A DNA stretch of 39,879 bases. Source: CAZFMJ01 sp964520045. GTDB lineage: Bacteria; Elusimicrobiota; Elusimicrobia; Elusimicrobiales; CAZFMJ01. Shown here piece by piece: positions 32,295 to 39,732 of the stretch; position 1 is the first letter of the stretch; every line of letters begins with the position of its first letter. Made by a program: the position numbers and the translations under genes. The DNA lies in contig CAZFMJ010000024.1 of NCBI GenBank assembly GCA_964520045.1, positions 1-39,879 of the forward strand, written 5' to 3'. The notes beneath the pieces were generated by a model. It saw nothing but the letters and a program-made list of their open reading frames with translations. It was not told the origin of the DNA and searched no databases.

Positions 32295-33499
32295 TTTCCA
32301 CAGATATTTTAAATACGCCTGAATTATCGATAATTATGCTGACGGCCGGTTTTTTCCCTTATGCGGGAGGTTCGGAAAAGCAGACATTGGAAATATCCCG
32401 GTTCTTAAAACGCAAAGGCGTAAAAACACTGGTTATTACAAGACGTTTGCCCGGCACTAAGAAAAGTGAGGAAATACAAGGCGTTCCGGTAAGAAGGCTT
32501 TTTGCTCCGGGCTCCGGCGCGGTAAATTCCCTTTGGTTTATGTTTTCAAGTCTGCTGTATTTGGGGGTTCATCGCAGAGAATACAGCGTTATACATGCGC
32601 GCATGGCTTCTTCTCCCGCCATAGCCGCTTCCATTATAGGAAGGCTGACCGGGAAAAGAGTCGTGGTCACAATGAGCGGCGGACGCGGGGTGGATGAAAT
32701 AACCCTGTCTGGAAAAACTTTTCAGGGCAGGATTAAGCTGTTTTTATTTTCAGTTTTAAAGCCTGAAATTATAATACTTGCGCAGGACCAGACAGCCGCA
32801 CTGGAAAGGGGCGGTTTGGGCGGTCTTCCCTTGAGATATTTCAGAAACGGCGTGGATACAGACAATTATGCTCCTTCTTCGCCTTCTCAAAAGGCCGCCG
32901 CTAAAAGGCAATTGGGCTTTAATGAAGGTGATATTTTATTCCTTTTCGTGGGACGGCTTGTGCCTGAGAAAAGAGCTCTGGAATTTCTTGACAGCTGGAA
33001 CGAAGCCGTTAAGGAGCAGTCTGGCGCGGCCGGCGCAAAAAGCGGATTTATTATCGTGGGCGAAGGTCCGCAGGAACAAAACATAAGAGAAAAAATAAAA
33101 ACGCTGGAAAAACAGGGTCTTGCCGGCAGGGTGAAATTGGCCGGAAAACAATTTGATCTTTCGCCGTATTATCAGGCCGCGGATGTGTTTGTTCTTCCTT
33201 CGCTGTCGGAAGGCCTTTCAAACGCCTTGCTGGAGGCTATGGCCTGCGGACTGGCCGTGCTGGCCAGTGCTGTCGGGGGGGCAAAAGATCTTGTCAAGGA
33301 AGGAATAAGCGGGTTTTGTTTTCCTCCGGATGACCGTGAATATCTAAAATCGCTCGTTCTGAAATTTCTGGGCGATAAAGGCCTTGCTCAAAAGATGGGG
33401 GAAGAATCGCGGAAAACAGCGGTAAGCGGATATTCGATGTCTGAAGTCGCTCAGGAGCTTATTGAAATATACAAAAATCCGCAACTACCCAGCTATTAA
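32291..33499 (+). CDS. GT4-family (group 1) glycosyltransferase
   Basis: A 402-residue GT-B retaining glycosyltransferase. The acceptor half has a glycine loop after the first strand (AGFFPYAGGSEKQTLE); the donor half starts at FLFVGRLVPEKRALEFL and has the E-x7-E motif E307/E315 in SEGLSNALLEAMACGLAVLAS. It likely adds a sugar to a lipid-linked surface glycan; the specific sugar cannot be read. The ATG overlaps the preceding stop, so the two genes are coupled. The last six residues (QLPSY) and the stop are encoded by the end of a MITE-like repeat, so the native C-terminus was probably altered by that insertion. Confidence 0.9.
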   Translation: MISTDILNTPELSIIMLTAGFFPYAGGSEKQTLEISRFLKRKGVKTLVITRRLPGTKKSEEIQGVPVRRLFAPGSGAVNSLWFMFSSLLYLGVHRREYSVIHARMASSPAIAASIIGRLTGKRVVVTMSGGRGVDEITLSGKTFQGRIKLFLFSVLKPEIIILAQDQTAALERGGLGGLPLRYFRNGVDTDNYAPSSPSQKAAAKRQLGFNEGDILFLFVGRLVPEKRALEFLDSWNEAVKEQSGAAGAKSGFIIVGEGPQEQNIREKIKTLEKQGLAGRVKLAGKQFDLSPYYQAADVFVLPSLSEGLSNALLEAMACGLAVLASAVGGAKDLVKEGISGFCFPPDDREYLKSLVLKFLGDKGLAQKMGEESRKTAVSGYSMSEVAQELIEIYKNPQLPSY

Positions 33500-33704
33500 A
33501 ACATTGGAACGCTGATAACGCAGTCCCATTCCTTCCTCAAAGGCACTGAGAATGGGTCAGTCCAAACTCACTGCCTTTACGGATGGTTTAGACAGATTTT
33601 TATGATTCAATATGATTTTTTAGTTTGAAAAAAATTTATAATTATCAGCCTTCATCATATATATCTGCGTCATCTGCGTTCCATAGGTGCTGCTGAGTAG
33701 TTAT
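33483..33704. mobile_element. MITE-like element, copy 3 (about 222 bp, most complete)
   Basis: Left end AACTACCCAGCTATT (33483), then TGGAACGCTGATAACGCAG (33505-33523). Right end, read in reverse complement: AACTACTCAGCAGC (from 33703) and TGGAACGCAGATGACGCAG (33683-33665). These are imperfect inverted repeats of about 40 bp. Within lie CCCATT-CCTTC-CTCA-loop-TGAG-AATGGG (33526-33557) and CCAAAC...GTTTAG (33563-33592), then an AT-rich part with TATGATT words. It has no coding capacity and separates the glycosyltransferase from asnB. Confidence 0.75.
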
Positions 33705-33724
33705 AAAAGTTTAAGGATTCAATA

Positions 33725-35632
33725 ATGTGCGGAATATGCGGAAGATATAATTTCGGGATTGACGCGCCGGTTGCCGAGTCTGAACTCAGAAAAATGAACG
33801 GCCTGCTTGTCCACCGCGGTCCTGATGACGAGGGATATTTTGCCGAAGGAAGCGCCGGCATAGCGATGCGGCGGCTTTCAATAATAGATCTTTCCACCGG
33901 CCATCAGCCTATTTCCAACGAGGATGAAACCGTATGGGTCGTGCTTAACGGCGAAATATATAATTTTCAGCAGCTGCGGGAAGAGCTTGAACGGAAGGGG
34001 CATGTTTTCCGCACCAAGAGCGATACCGAGGCGATAGTGCATCTGTATGAGGACCTCGGTTTAGACTGCGTTAAGAAACTGCGCGGCATGTTCGCCTTCG
34101 CCGTGTGGGACAAAAAGAACAGACGCATGATGCTGGGCCGGGACCGGATAGGCAAGAAGCCTCTTGTATACGCTCAAATGCCCGGCTGGATCGCTTTCGC
34201 CTCTGAGCTCAGATCGCTGCTGGCTCTTGACGGAATTCCGCGCGATATCGAGTATTCCGCTTTGGATTTATATCTTTCCCTCCAATATATACCCAGCCCG
34301 CTTACAATATATAAGTCCATAAAAAAACTGCCCCCGGGCCATATTCTTGTGGCCGACAAAAACGGCGTAAGAACGGAGTCTTACTGGGATTTGCCTTTGA
34401 ATTCTTCCGCCAGCATGCCTGATTATGAAGAAGCAAAAGCTATGGTGGTTGAAAAACTGCGCGAAGCCGTAAAAATAAGGATGATCTCGGACGTGCCTTT
34501 GGGCGCTTTTTTGTCGGGAGGTATAGATTCTTCCGTGATAACGGCTCTTATGAGCGGGCTGTCCTCCCGGCCCGTCAAGACTTTTTCAATCGGGTTTGAA
34601 GAGGCTGAATTTTCGGAACTGCATTATGCCAAAGCGCTGGCTGAAATGTACGGGTGCGATCACCATGAATTCATCGTGAAACCGGAAATGGCCGATGTTC
34701 TTCCCAAGCTGGCATGGCATTACGGCGAGCCCTATGCCGATTCGAGCGCTTTGCCGTCATATTATGTGGCCCGCGAGACGCGCCGGCATGTAACCGTGGC
34801 GCTGAACGGCGACGGAGGCGATGAGAATTTTGCCGGATATCTGCGTTATTTTGCCATGAAGCTCGCCCATTACTGGGATGTTCTGCCCGGTTCCATGCGC
34901 AGGTTTATTTCCGGGGCCGCGGAATTTTTACCCGAGGGCACGGCGCCGGTGGACATATTCTGGAGAGCAAAGCGTTTTCTGCGTTCCGGCATTTTTTCCG
35001 ATCTGCCGGCAAGGCATCTTAAAATGGTCGGTTATTTCAGCGATGAAGAGAAAAACAGGCTTTTCACCGGCGGGATGAAGTCCGTCCTGGGGTCTTCCCT
35101 CAACGGGGGTGAAAAATATTTTTCGGATTTTTTCAGGCGTTCCGAACATGAGGATTTTATAAACAGAATACTTTATGTGGATATGAAGACCTATCTTCCG
35201 GAATGTCTCATGGTGAAAATGGATATAGCCGCAATGGCCAATTCGCTTGAAGGCAGGTCCCCTTTTCTGGACCATGAGTTGATGGAATCCGTTTTCCGCC
35301 TGCCCGGACATTGGAAATTCAAAGGAATAAACGGCCTTAAACATATCCTTAAAGATGCGTTTAAGGATAAACTCCCTCCGGCTATATGCAAAAGGGGCAA
35401 GCAGGGGTTCGGCATACCTCTCGGCGCATGGTTTCGCGGTAGAATGAAATCATACTGGGAAGAGCATTGCCTGTCTTCAAACGCGTTAAAGCGCGGATAT
35501 TTTGTCGAGAGTGAATTAAAAAGATTCTGGCAGGATCATCAGTCGGGCAAACGCGACCACGGCTTCAGACTGTGGGCGCTGCTTATGCTTGAGCTTTGGC
35601 ACGAAACCTACGAGCCTGATTCTCATTTATGA
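33725..35632 (+). CDS. asnB: Glutamine-dependent asparagine synthetase-type amidotransferase
   Basis: A 635-residue AsnB-type enzyme. Residues 1-205 are a class II glutaminase: catalytic C2 after removal of Met (MCGICGRY), RGPDDEG at 31-37, GEIYNFQQLREEL. The synthetase domain has the ATP pyrophosphatase P-loop SGGIDSS at 264-270, and later LEGRSPFLDHELMESVFRLP and KRGKQGFGIP. These enzymes make asparagine from aspartate, but variants in surface polysaccharide loci amidate sugars or glycan-linked carboxylates. Its place behind a glycosyltransferase makes the second role worth considering. AAGGA lies 9 bp before the ATG, and the preceding 220 bp are a MITE-like repeat that may carry or replace the promoter. 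Confidence 0.92.
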   Translation: MCGICGRYNFGIDAPVAESELRKMNGLLVHRGPDDEGYFAEGSAGIAMRRLSIIDLSTGHQPISNEDETVWVVLNGEIYNFQQLREELERKGHVFRTKSDTEAIVHLYEDLGLDCVKKLRGMFAFAVWDKKNRRMMLGRDRIGKKPLVYAQMPGWIAFASELRSLLALDGIPRDIEYSALDLYLSLQYIPSPLTIYKSIKKLPPGHILVADKNGVRTESYWDLPLNSSASMPDYEEAKAMVVEKLREAVKIRMISDVPLGAFLSGGIDSSVITALMSGLSSRPVKTFSIGFEEAEFSELHYAKALAEMYGCDHHEFIVKPEMADVLPKLAWHYGEPYADSSALPSYYVARETRRHVTVALNGDGGDENFAGYLRYFAMKLAHYWDVLPGSMRRFISGAAEFLPEGTAPVDIFWRAKRFLRSGIFSDLPARHLKMVGYFSDEEKNRLFTGGMKSVLGSSLNGGEKYFSDFFRRSEHEDFINRILYVDMKTYLPECLMVKMDIAAMANSLEGRSPFLDHELMESVFRLPGHWKFKGINGLKHILKDAFKDKLPPAICKRGKQGFGIPLGAWFRGRMKSYWEEHCLSSNALKRGYFVESELKRFWQDHQSGKRDHGFRLWALLMLELWHETYEPDSHL

Positions 35633-36009
35633 AAATTACGGAATTTTCTTCTATCAATCCGGTAAAAATAGATGAGCTCAGGGAAAGAATAGCGAGGCTT
35701 AAAATCGACATATCGCAGGTAACCGAGCAATTTTCAAGGGGCGGGGGAAAGGGAGGGCAGAAAATAAATAAGACAAGCAACCGCGTTCAGCTGAAATATT
35801 CTCCGCTGTCCATTATAGTGCAGTGCCAAAGAGAGAGAAAGCGTTCCGTAAACAGATTTCTTGCTTTAAGAGAGCTTGTGGACCGCATAGAGATGGAAGT
35901 TTCTCCCGAAACCTCCGCGCGGTTAAAAGAAATGGAGCGTATCAGAAAGAATAAGGCAAGATATAAAAGTCGTTTCCGCAAATCTATACAGGACCGACCG
36001 CCCTGTTAA
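35629..36009 (+). CDS. ArfB-like peptide release factor homologue (GGQ domain protein)
   Basis: A 126-residue protein made of one RF-1 catalytic domain: DISQVTEQFSRGGGKGGQKINKTSNRVQL-type segment with G42-G43-Q44, then VQLKYSPLSIIVQCQRERKRSVNRF. It ends with a basic helix (RKNKARYKSRFRKS). The codon-recognition domains of RF1/RF2 are absent, as in ArfB (YaeJ) and the mitochondrial C12orf65-like factors, which hydrolyse peptidyl-tRNA on stalled ribosomes. The basic tail fits ArfB, which inserts into the empty mRNA channel. Its ATG overlaps the asnB stop (ATGA) and its 3' end overlaps the convergent PLP gene by 26 bp. A closer tie to PrfH-like factors is possible. Confidence 0.85.
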   Translation: MKITEFSSINPVKIDELRERIARLKIDISQVTEQFSRGGGKGGQKINKTSNRVQLKYSPLSIIVQCQRERKRSVNRFLALRELVDRIEMEVSPETSARLKEMERIRKNKARYKSRFRKSIQDRPPC

Positions 36010-37447
36010 ATTCAGCTATCAGCTTGTCCCACTCTTTCACCCGTTCAAAAGTTTCGTCCCAGAAATCCGGTTCCCACAGTCTGCGCAGTTCCTGCGATGT
36101 TTTGCCCTGCTGTTCCACCCATGTGAAATATTTCAGGTTATGTACGGCTTTCCTGCCGTTGTAATCAAGTTCTTTTAGGTAATCAACGCTTACTCCTCTT
36201 ACATACCGTTCAATATCGGCGCACGCATTTTCCTGCGTGTATTTTCCGTATTTTTCTTCCATTTCCGCGAGGCGGGATTTATACATATGGGCGGAATCTG
36301 TGAATACGGTGAATATTACGTCATTCTCGTCCATTTCGTAATATTTGGCGGTTTTTACGGCGGAAAGCATGTTGGCTATGCCGGATATGCCCAATAAAGG
36401 AAGTTTTTCTATGATTTCTTCTTTTACACCTTCCCGCGCCAATATCTTTTTGCCCGCTTCTTCATTGAATAGCCTCAACGCGCGCATGCAGTTTTCATCA
36501 TCGACGGCGATTACCATGTCCGTGTTCCTGACATTGTGTATCCATGGCACGTGCTTATCCCCGATTCCCTCTATGCGGTGCTCCCCGAAGCCGTTTAAAA
36601 GAAGCGTGGGGCACTGAAGCGCTTCGCAGGCGGCTATTTTTACCTCCGGAAATTTTTTCTTCAGGTAATCGCCCGCGGCTATCGTGCCGGCCGACCCGGT
36701 GGCGGATACGTAGGCGGACAGCCGCGATTTTTTGCCTTTGACCGATTTAAAAACTTCTTCCAGCGCGGAGCCGGTGCATACATAATGCCATACGGCGTTG
36801 CCGAATTCCTCAAATTGGTTGAAAATTACGCAGTCTTTTCTTGTCTGCCGTATTTCTTTGCATTTGTCGTAGATTTCTTTGACATTTGATTCCGTGCCCG
36901 GAGTGGCGATTATTTCCGCGCCTATAGACTTAAGCCAGTCAAACCGTTCCCTGCTCATGCCTTCCGGCAGTATCGCTATGGCCGCGCATCCCAGAAGCCT
37001 GCTGTCAAACGCCCCGCCCCTGCAGTAGTTCCCCGTGGATGGCCATACCGCTTTCTGCGATGCCGGGTCAAATTCGCCCGAGACAAGCCTCGGCGCAAGA
37101 CAGCCGAAAGCGGCCCCGACTTTATGCGCTCCCGTTGGAAAGTATTTCCCCGCAAGCCCGATTATCCGCGCCCGCACCCCCGTGATGCATTGCGGTATTT
37201 CAAGGAAATTCACATCACCGAACAACCCGGTTTTTATATCATTGCGCCATGTTATGCGGAAAAGATTTGCCGGATTAAGGTCGTCCATCCCAGCCCGCCT
37301 GATTTTTTCAAGCATCGGCTGCGGGATAAGAGACGGATCCTTAAGCTGTTCGAACGCGGGTATCAGGATTTTTCTTTCCCTGCACAGTTTTATCGTTTTA
37401 TCAAGCGCCTTTTCATTTATCGCGGTTTTTATCGGTGCGGAACCCAT
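35984..37447 (-). CDS. PLP-dependent enzyme, cysteine synthase/tryptophan synthase beta fold, unknown substrate
   Basis: A 487-residue fold-type II PLP protein. The expected PLP lysine is K109 in YFPTGAHKVGAAFG, and the phosphate-binding loop is PSTGNYCRGGAFDS; SATGSAGTIAAGDYLKKKFP is the second glycine loop. It is longer than CysK or CysM (about 310) through an N-terminal extension of about 85 residues and a C-terminal one of about 90. I know this family only as uncharacterised PLP-dependent beta-subunit-like proteins of anaerobes; the reaction is probably a beta-replacement or elimination on an amino acid, but I cannot name it. GGAGGC precedes the ATG. The gene stands alone on the minus strand. 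Confidence 0.8.
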   Translation of the reverse strand: MGSAPIKTAINEKALDKTIKLCRERKILIPAFEQLKDPSLIPQPMLEKIRRAGMDDLNPANLFRITWRNDIKTGLFGDVNFLEIPQCITGVRARIIGLAGKYFPTGAHKVGAAFGCLAPRLVSGEFDPASQKAVWPSTGNYCRGGAFDSRLLGCAAIAILPEGMSRERFDWLKSIGAEIIATPGTESNVKEIYDKCKEIRQTRKDCVIFNQFEEFGNAVWHYVCTGSALEEVFKSVKGKKSRLSAYVSATGSAGTIAAGDYLKKKFPEVKIAACEALQCPTLLLNGFGEHRIEGIGDKHVPWIHNVRNTDMVIAVDDENCMRALRLFNEEAGKKILAREGVKEEIIEKLPLLGISGIANMLSAVKTAKYYEMDENDVIFTVFTDSAHMYKSRLAEMEEKYGKYTQENACADIERYVRGVSVDYLKELDYNGRKAVHNLKYFTWVEQQGKTSQELRRLWEPDFWDETFERVKEWDKLIAEFNRAVGPV

Positions 37448-37470
37448 TTTGCCTCCGTTGAAATGGAATG

Positions 37471-37503
37471 AAAAAGAGCGGCATAATGAAGCCGCTCTTT
37501 TTT
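37471..37503 (-). terminator. Intrinsic (bidirectional) terminator
   Basis: AAAAAGAGCGGC-ATAATGAA-GCCGCTCTTTTTT forms a perfect 12-bp A/T-flanked stem (core GAGCGGC/GCCGCTC). It lies 14 bp after the stop of the minus-strand gene 37517-38398 and ends its transcript; the same sequence works in the other orientation. Confidence 0.9.
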
Positions 37504-37516
37504 AAGTTAAAGAGAT

Positions 37517-38398
37517 TTATTTTACTTCCACGGAATCCGTATCCGCCTTCTTAATATAATCGCTTTTGGAAATTTTGCCTATTCGTTTGAATCCCCATTT
37601 GACATAATATTGTCCGGGAGACAGACTGCCCGCGAAATCGGCGAAATTTATCATATAATTCCGCCCGGCGCTGAATGCGATGTCTTTTTCCGCCACGGTC
37701 TGATCGAACCAGTTGTTTTTGCGGAGCATTAAAACGGCATGTATAAGGGTCTGCTCGCCCTGATAATAATCGAACCAGACGTCTTTTATCCGTATCTTTA
37801 TATTTCCCGCGGATGCATCATAGCCGATGGTTTCAAGCGCTATTCCGCCCGGGTCGGGGGCGGTGGGTATTTTTTCAACGGGCGTCAGAGTGAATACCAG
37901 CGGGTCCGCGCCGGCTGATTTTTCGGAATACTTATATGCGGGCGCATCTTTGTAAATATCAGTGTAAGGCCCTTCCTGGCATAGTGTGAAAACTTCCCGT
38001 TCCCAAGGCAGGAGTTTTCTTTCATTGATGGAAATCTGTACTTTCTGCCGCCATATCCTTCCATATTCTATGTAGCAGTTGCCTGCTCCTGACCATGGGT
38101 CATAATGGCATATTTCCCTGTATTCCTGGCTTGTCAGCCATACCGGTTGTGAAACAAGGGGGTCATAGGGGCCGAAAGTAAATTCCGAGCAGCCCCGCGT
38201 ATATTGAATGGGATTTATGGGGCCTATTTTAAGGGATTTATCCGTTACTCCGTCAGAAGTTTTTATGTCGTCAACAAGCTTTTGCATGTCGACGCCCTGG
38301 TCTAAATCCGGACTTCCGCTGTACGCCGGAACCGCCGCCGAGGCGATTGCCGTTGTTATCGCTATGAATCCGAATATGCCCGCTATTTTTTTATTCAT
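37517..38398 (-). CDS. Secreted protein of unknown function
   Basis: A 293-residue protein with a signal peptide (MNKKIAGIFGFIAITTAIASAAVPA, cleavage near 22-25). The mature part has four cysteines: one in RGCSEF, then EICHYDPWSGAGNCY and LCQEG, which may form disulphides. Tryptophan/tyrosine-rich stretches (GPYDPLVSQPVWLTSQEYREICHYD) are followed by a beta-rich C-terminal half (IKIRIKDVWFDYYQGEQTLIHAVLML). I do not recognise the family. GGGAGGA precedes the ATG, and a TGC-TATAAT extended -10 lies about 46 bp upstream. A terminator follows, so it is a single-gene unit, divergent from the OmpA-like gene. Confidence 0.7.
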   Translation of the reverse strand: MNKKIAGIFGFIAITTAIASAAVPAYSGSPDLDQGVDMQKLVDDIKTSDGVTDKSLKIGPINPIQYTRGCSEFTFGPYDPLVSQPVWLTSQEYREICHYDPWSGAGNCYIEYGRIWRQKVQISINERKLLPWEREVFTLCQEGPYTDIYKDAPAYKYSEKSAGADPLVFTLTPVEKIPTAPDPGGIALETIGYDASAGNIKIRIKDVWFDYYQGEQTLIHAVLMLRKNNWFDQTVAEKDIAFSAGRNYMINFADFAGSLSPGQYYVKWGFKRIGKISKSDYIKKADTDSVEVK

Positions 38399-38443
38399 AT
38401 TCCTCCCTCTGCCGGTTTTTTAAAATAGTTCCCGCCGATGGTT

Positions 38444-38452
38444 ATTATAGCA
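38444..38452 (-). promoter_or_regulatory. Extended -10 promoter for the secreted protein gene 37517-38398
   Basis: On the minus strand TGCTATAAT (38452-38444) is a perfect extended -10. No good -35 stands 17 bp upstream, which fits extended -10 promoters. It predicts a leader of about 40 nt with a strong Shine-Dalgarno. Confidence 0.5.
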
Positions 38453-38503
38453 AACTACGGCGAATGTGGAATATTTTTTTACTCGTCTGAGGTGTTTTTA
38501 TAT

Positions 38504-38509
38504 TATAAT
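38504..38509 (+). promoter_or_regulatory. -10 element directly before the OmpA-like gene (possible leaderless transcript)
   Basis: TATAAT lies 6 bp before the ATG at 38516, which puts the expected transcription start at or next to the start codon. There is no Shine-Dalgarno. The -35 is weak (TTTACT, 20 bp upstream). Confidence 0.35.
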
Positions 38510-38515
38510 TAATAT

Positions 38516-39376
38516 ATGATCGGGTACGCCGCTAAAATAACCGTTAGATCCGCGCTTTGCGCCGGTTTATTGGCCCTGCCGCAATTTATTGACGGAGCTC
38601 TCACCAAAAACGAGGAAGAACCTCCCGTAATGCTGGAGGCGCAGGAAAAACTTGTATTCGACGATGCGGCAAAAGAGCCTGTGACATTTTTTATCGCGGA
38701 GAGAAATTCCGAAACGGGTTTGCCGGGGTTTGATGAAAAACCGTTCGAAAATGTGGAAAAATGGCAGATCCAGATCTTTGACACGCAGGACAATAAAGTA
38801 AGTTATATCCAGGGCGGCGGCCGTCCGGATTCGCTTTCATTGCCGTGGAGCGGACTCTCGCGGTCAGGCAAGCCCCTGCCCGACGGTTTTTATAAAGCGC
38901 GGCTGGCGTGGATAGACTCCAATAAAAAACGGCATGCCACGCCGAAAATAACGGTAAGCCTTTTAACCCCTCCGGAGATACAGCGTCTGTCAGTATGGAA
39001 TATCCAGCTGAGTTATGCGGCGGACGGCATGCTTATGCGCATTCCGGAGATCGTGATATTTGAGCCGGGGGCGGCGGAATTTAAAAAAAGCATTCTGCCC
39101 GCTCTCAAAGAGATGGCCGCTCTTTTAAAACTTTATCCTAAAAACAGCGCCTCTGTGCGCGGACACACGGATTCCAGCGGGACAAGAACAGCCAATATAG
39201 CGCTTTCTAAAAAAAGAGCGTTTGCGGTTTATAAATATTTCATTCAAAACGGGATCGAAAAAGAGCGTTTAACATACGAGGGGGCGGGATATTCCGAACC
39301 CATAGATTCAAACAGCACCGCCGAGGGAAGGGCAAAAAACCGAAGGGTCGACGTGCTTTTATTGAAAAATGCCTGA
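38516..39376 (+). CDS. OmpA-family peptidoglycan-binding protein
   Basis: A 286-residue exported protein. Residues 1-27 look like a signal peptide. A middle part (about 50-150) includes WQIQIFDTQDNKVSYIQGGGRPDSLSLPWSGL and PDGFYKARLAWIDSNKKR, similar to FlgD-like beta sandwich repeats. Residues about 175-285 are an OmpA C-terminal domain: IVIFEPGAAEFKKSILPALKEMAALL, RGHTDSSGTRTANIALSKKRA and EGRAKNRRVDVLLL. D219 and R234 correspond to the OmpA residues that bind diaminopimelate. It probably tethers the envelope to peptidoglycan. There is no beta-barrel domain. Start choice is uncertain, but the ATG at 38516 gives a proper signal peptide. Confidence 0.85.
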   Translation: MIGYAAKITVRSALCAGLLALPQFIDGALTKNEEEPPVMLEAQEKLVFDDAAKEPVTFFIAERNSETGLPGFDEKPFENVEKWQIQIFDTQDNKVSYIQGGGRPDSLSLPWSGLSRSGKPLPDGFYKARLAWIDSNKKRHATPKITVSLLTPPEIQRLSVWNIQLSYAADGMLMRIPEIVIFEPGAAEFKKSILPALKEMAALLKLYPKNSASVRGHTDSSGTRTANIALSKKRAFAVYKYFIQNGIEKERLTYEGAGYSEPIDSNSTAEGRAKNRRVDVLLLKNA

Positions 39377-39440
39377 CCATGCCCCCGCAGTCCGGATCCG
39401 GGTTTGAAAAAAGGGCATAAAAAAGGAAAATTAAAAAAAA

Positions 39441-39469
39441 TTGACACAGAGTACCGGATACGCTATAAT
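39441..39469 (+). promoter_or_regulatory. Near-perfect sigma70-type promoter upstream of the tRNA-tuf genes
   Basis: TTGACA (39441-39446) and TATAAT (39464-39469) with exactly 17 bp between them: full consensus. The expected start is about 39476. It is the strongest promoter seen in the window, as expected for stable RNA and tuf. Confidence 0.88.
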
Positions 39470-39522
39470 TATCATTGAGAACGGTTTGGTTTACACAATT
39501 ACATAGTTCCAAAAAGAATTGG

Positions 39523-39546
39523 CTCGCCGCGCTTGGCGGGTTTTTT
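39523..39546 (+). terminator. Intrinsic terminator or attenuator between the promoter and tRNA-Gly
   Basis: CTCGCC-GCGCTT-GGCGGG (one G-U pair) followed by TTTTTT. It lies about 50 nt after the predicted transcription start and 17 bp before tRNA-Gly. It would release a short RNA of about 70 nt unless readthrough occurs. Confidence 0.65.
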
Positions 39547-39563
39547 GTTTGTTTAATGAAAGC

Positions 39564-39637
39564 GCGGGCGTAATTCAATGGTAGAATGGGAGCCTTCCAA
39601 GCTCTCTACGTGGGTTCGATTCCCATCGCCCGCTCCA
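39564..39637 (+). tRNA. tRNA-Gly (anticodon TCC)
   Basis: A cloverleaf can be drawn: acceptor GCGGGCG/CGCCCGC, D arm ATTC/GAAT, anticodon stem GGAGC/GCTCT (with one wobble) and loop CTTCCAA giving anticodon TCC, T arm TGGG-TTCGATT-CCCA, discriminator T and encoded CCA. It is the first gene in front of tRNA-Thr and tuf. Confidence 0.95.
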
Positions 39638-39659
39638 TTTCGCGATGGATAGATTTTGC

Positions 39660-39732
39660 GCTGGGGTAGCTCAGCCGGTAGAGCATCTCCATGGTAAGGA
39701 GAAGGTCATGGGTTCAACTCCCATCCCCAGCT
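39660..39732 (+). tRNA. tRNA-Thr (anticodon GGT)
   Basis: Acceptor GCTGGGG/CCCCAGC, D arm GCTC/GAGC, anticodon stem TCTCC/GGAGA with loop ATGGTAA giving anticodon GGT, T arm ATGGG-TTCAACT-CCCAT, discriminator T. CCA is not encoded (GTA follows), unlike the neighbouring tRNA-Gly. tRNA-Thr and tRNA-Gly before tuf is a common arrangement. Confidence 0.95.
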
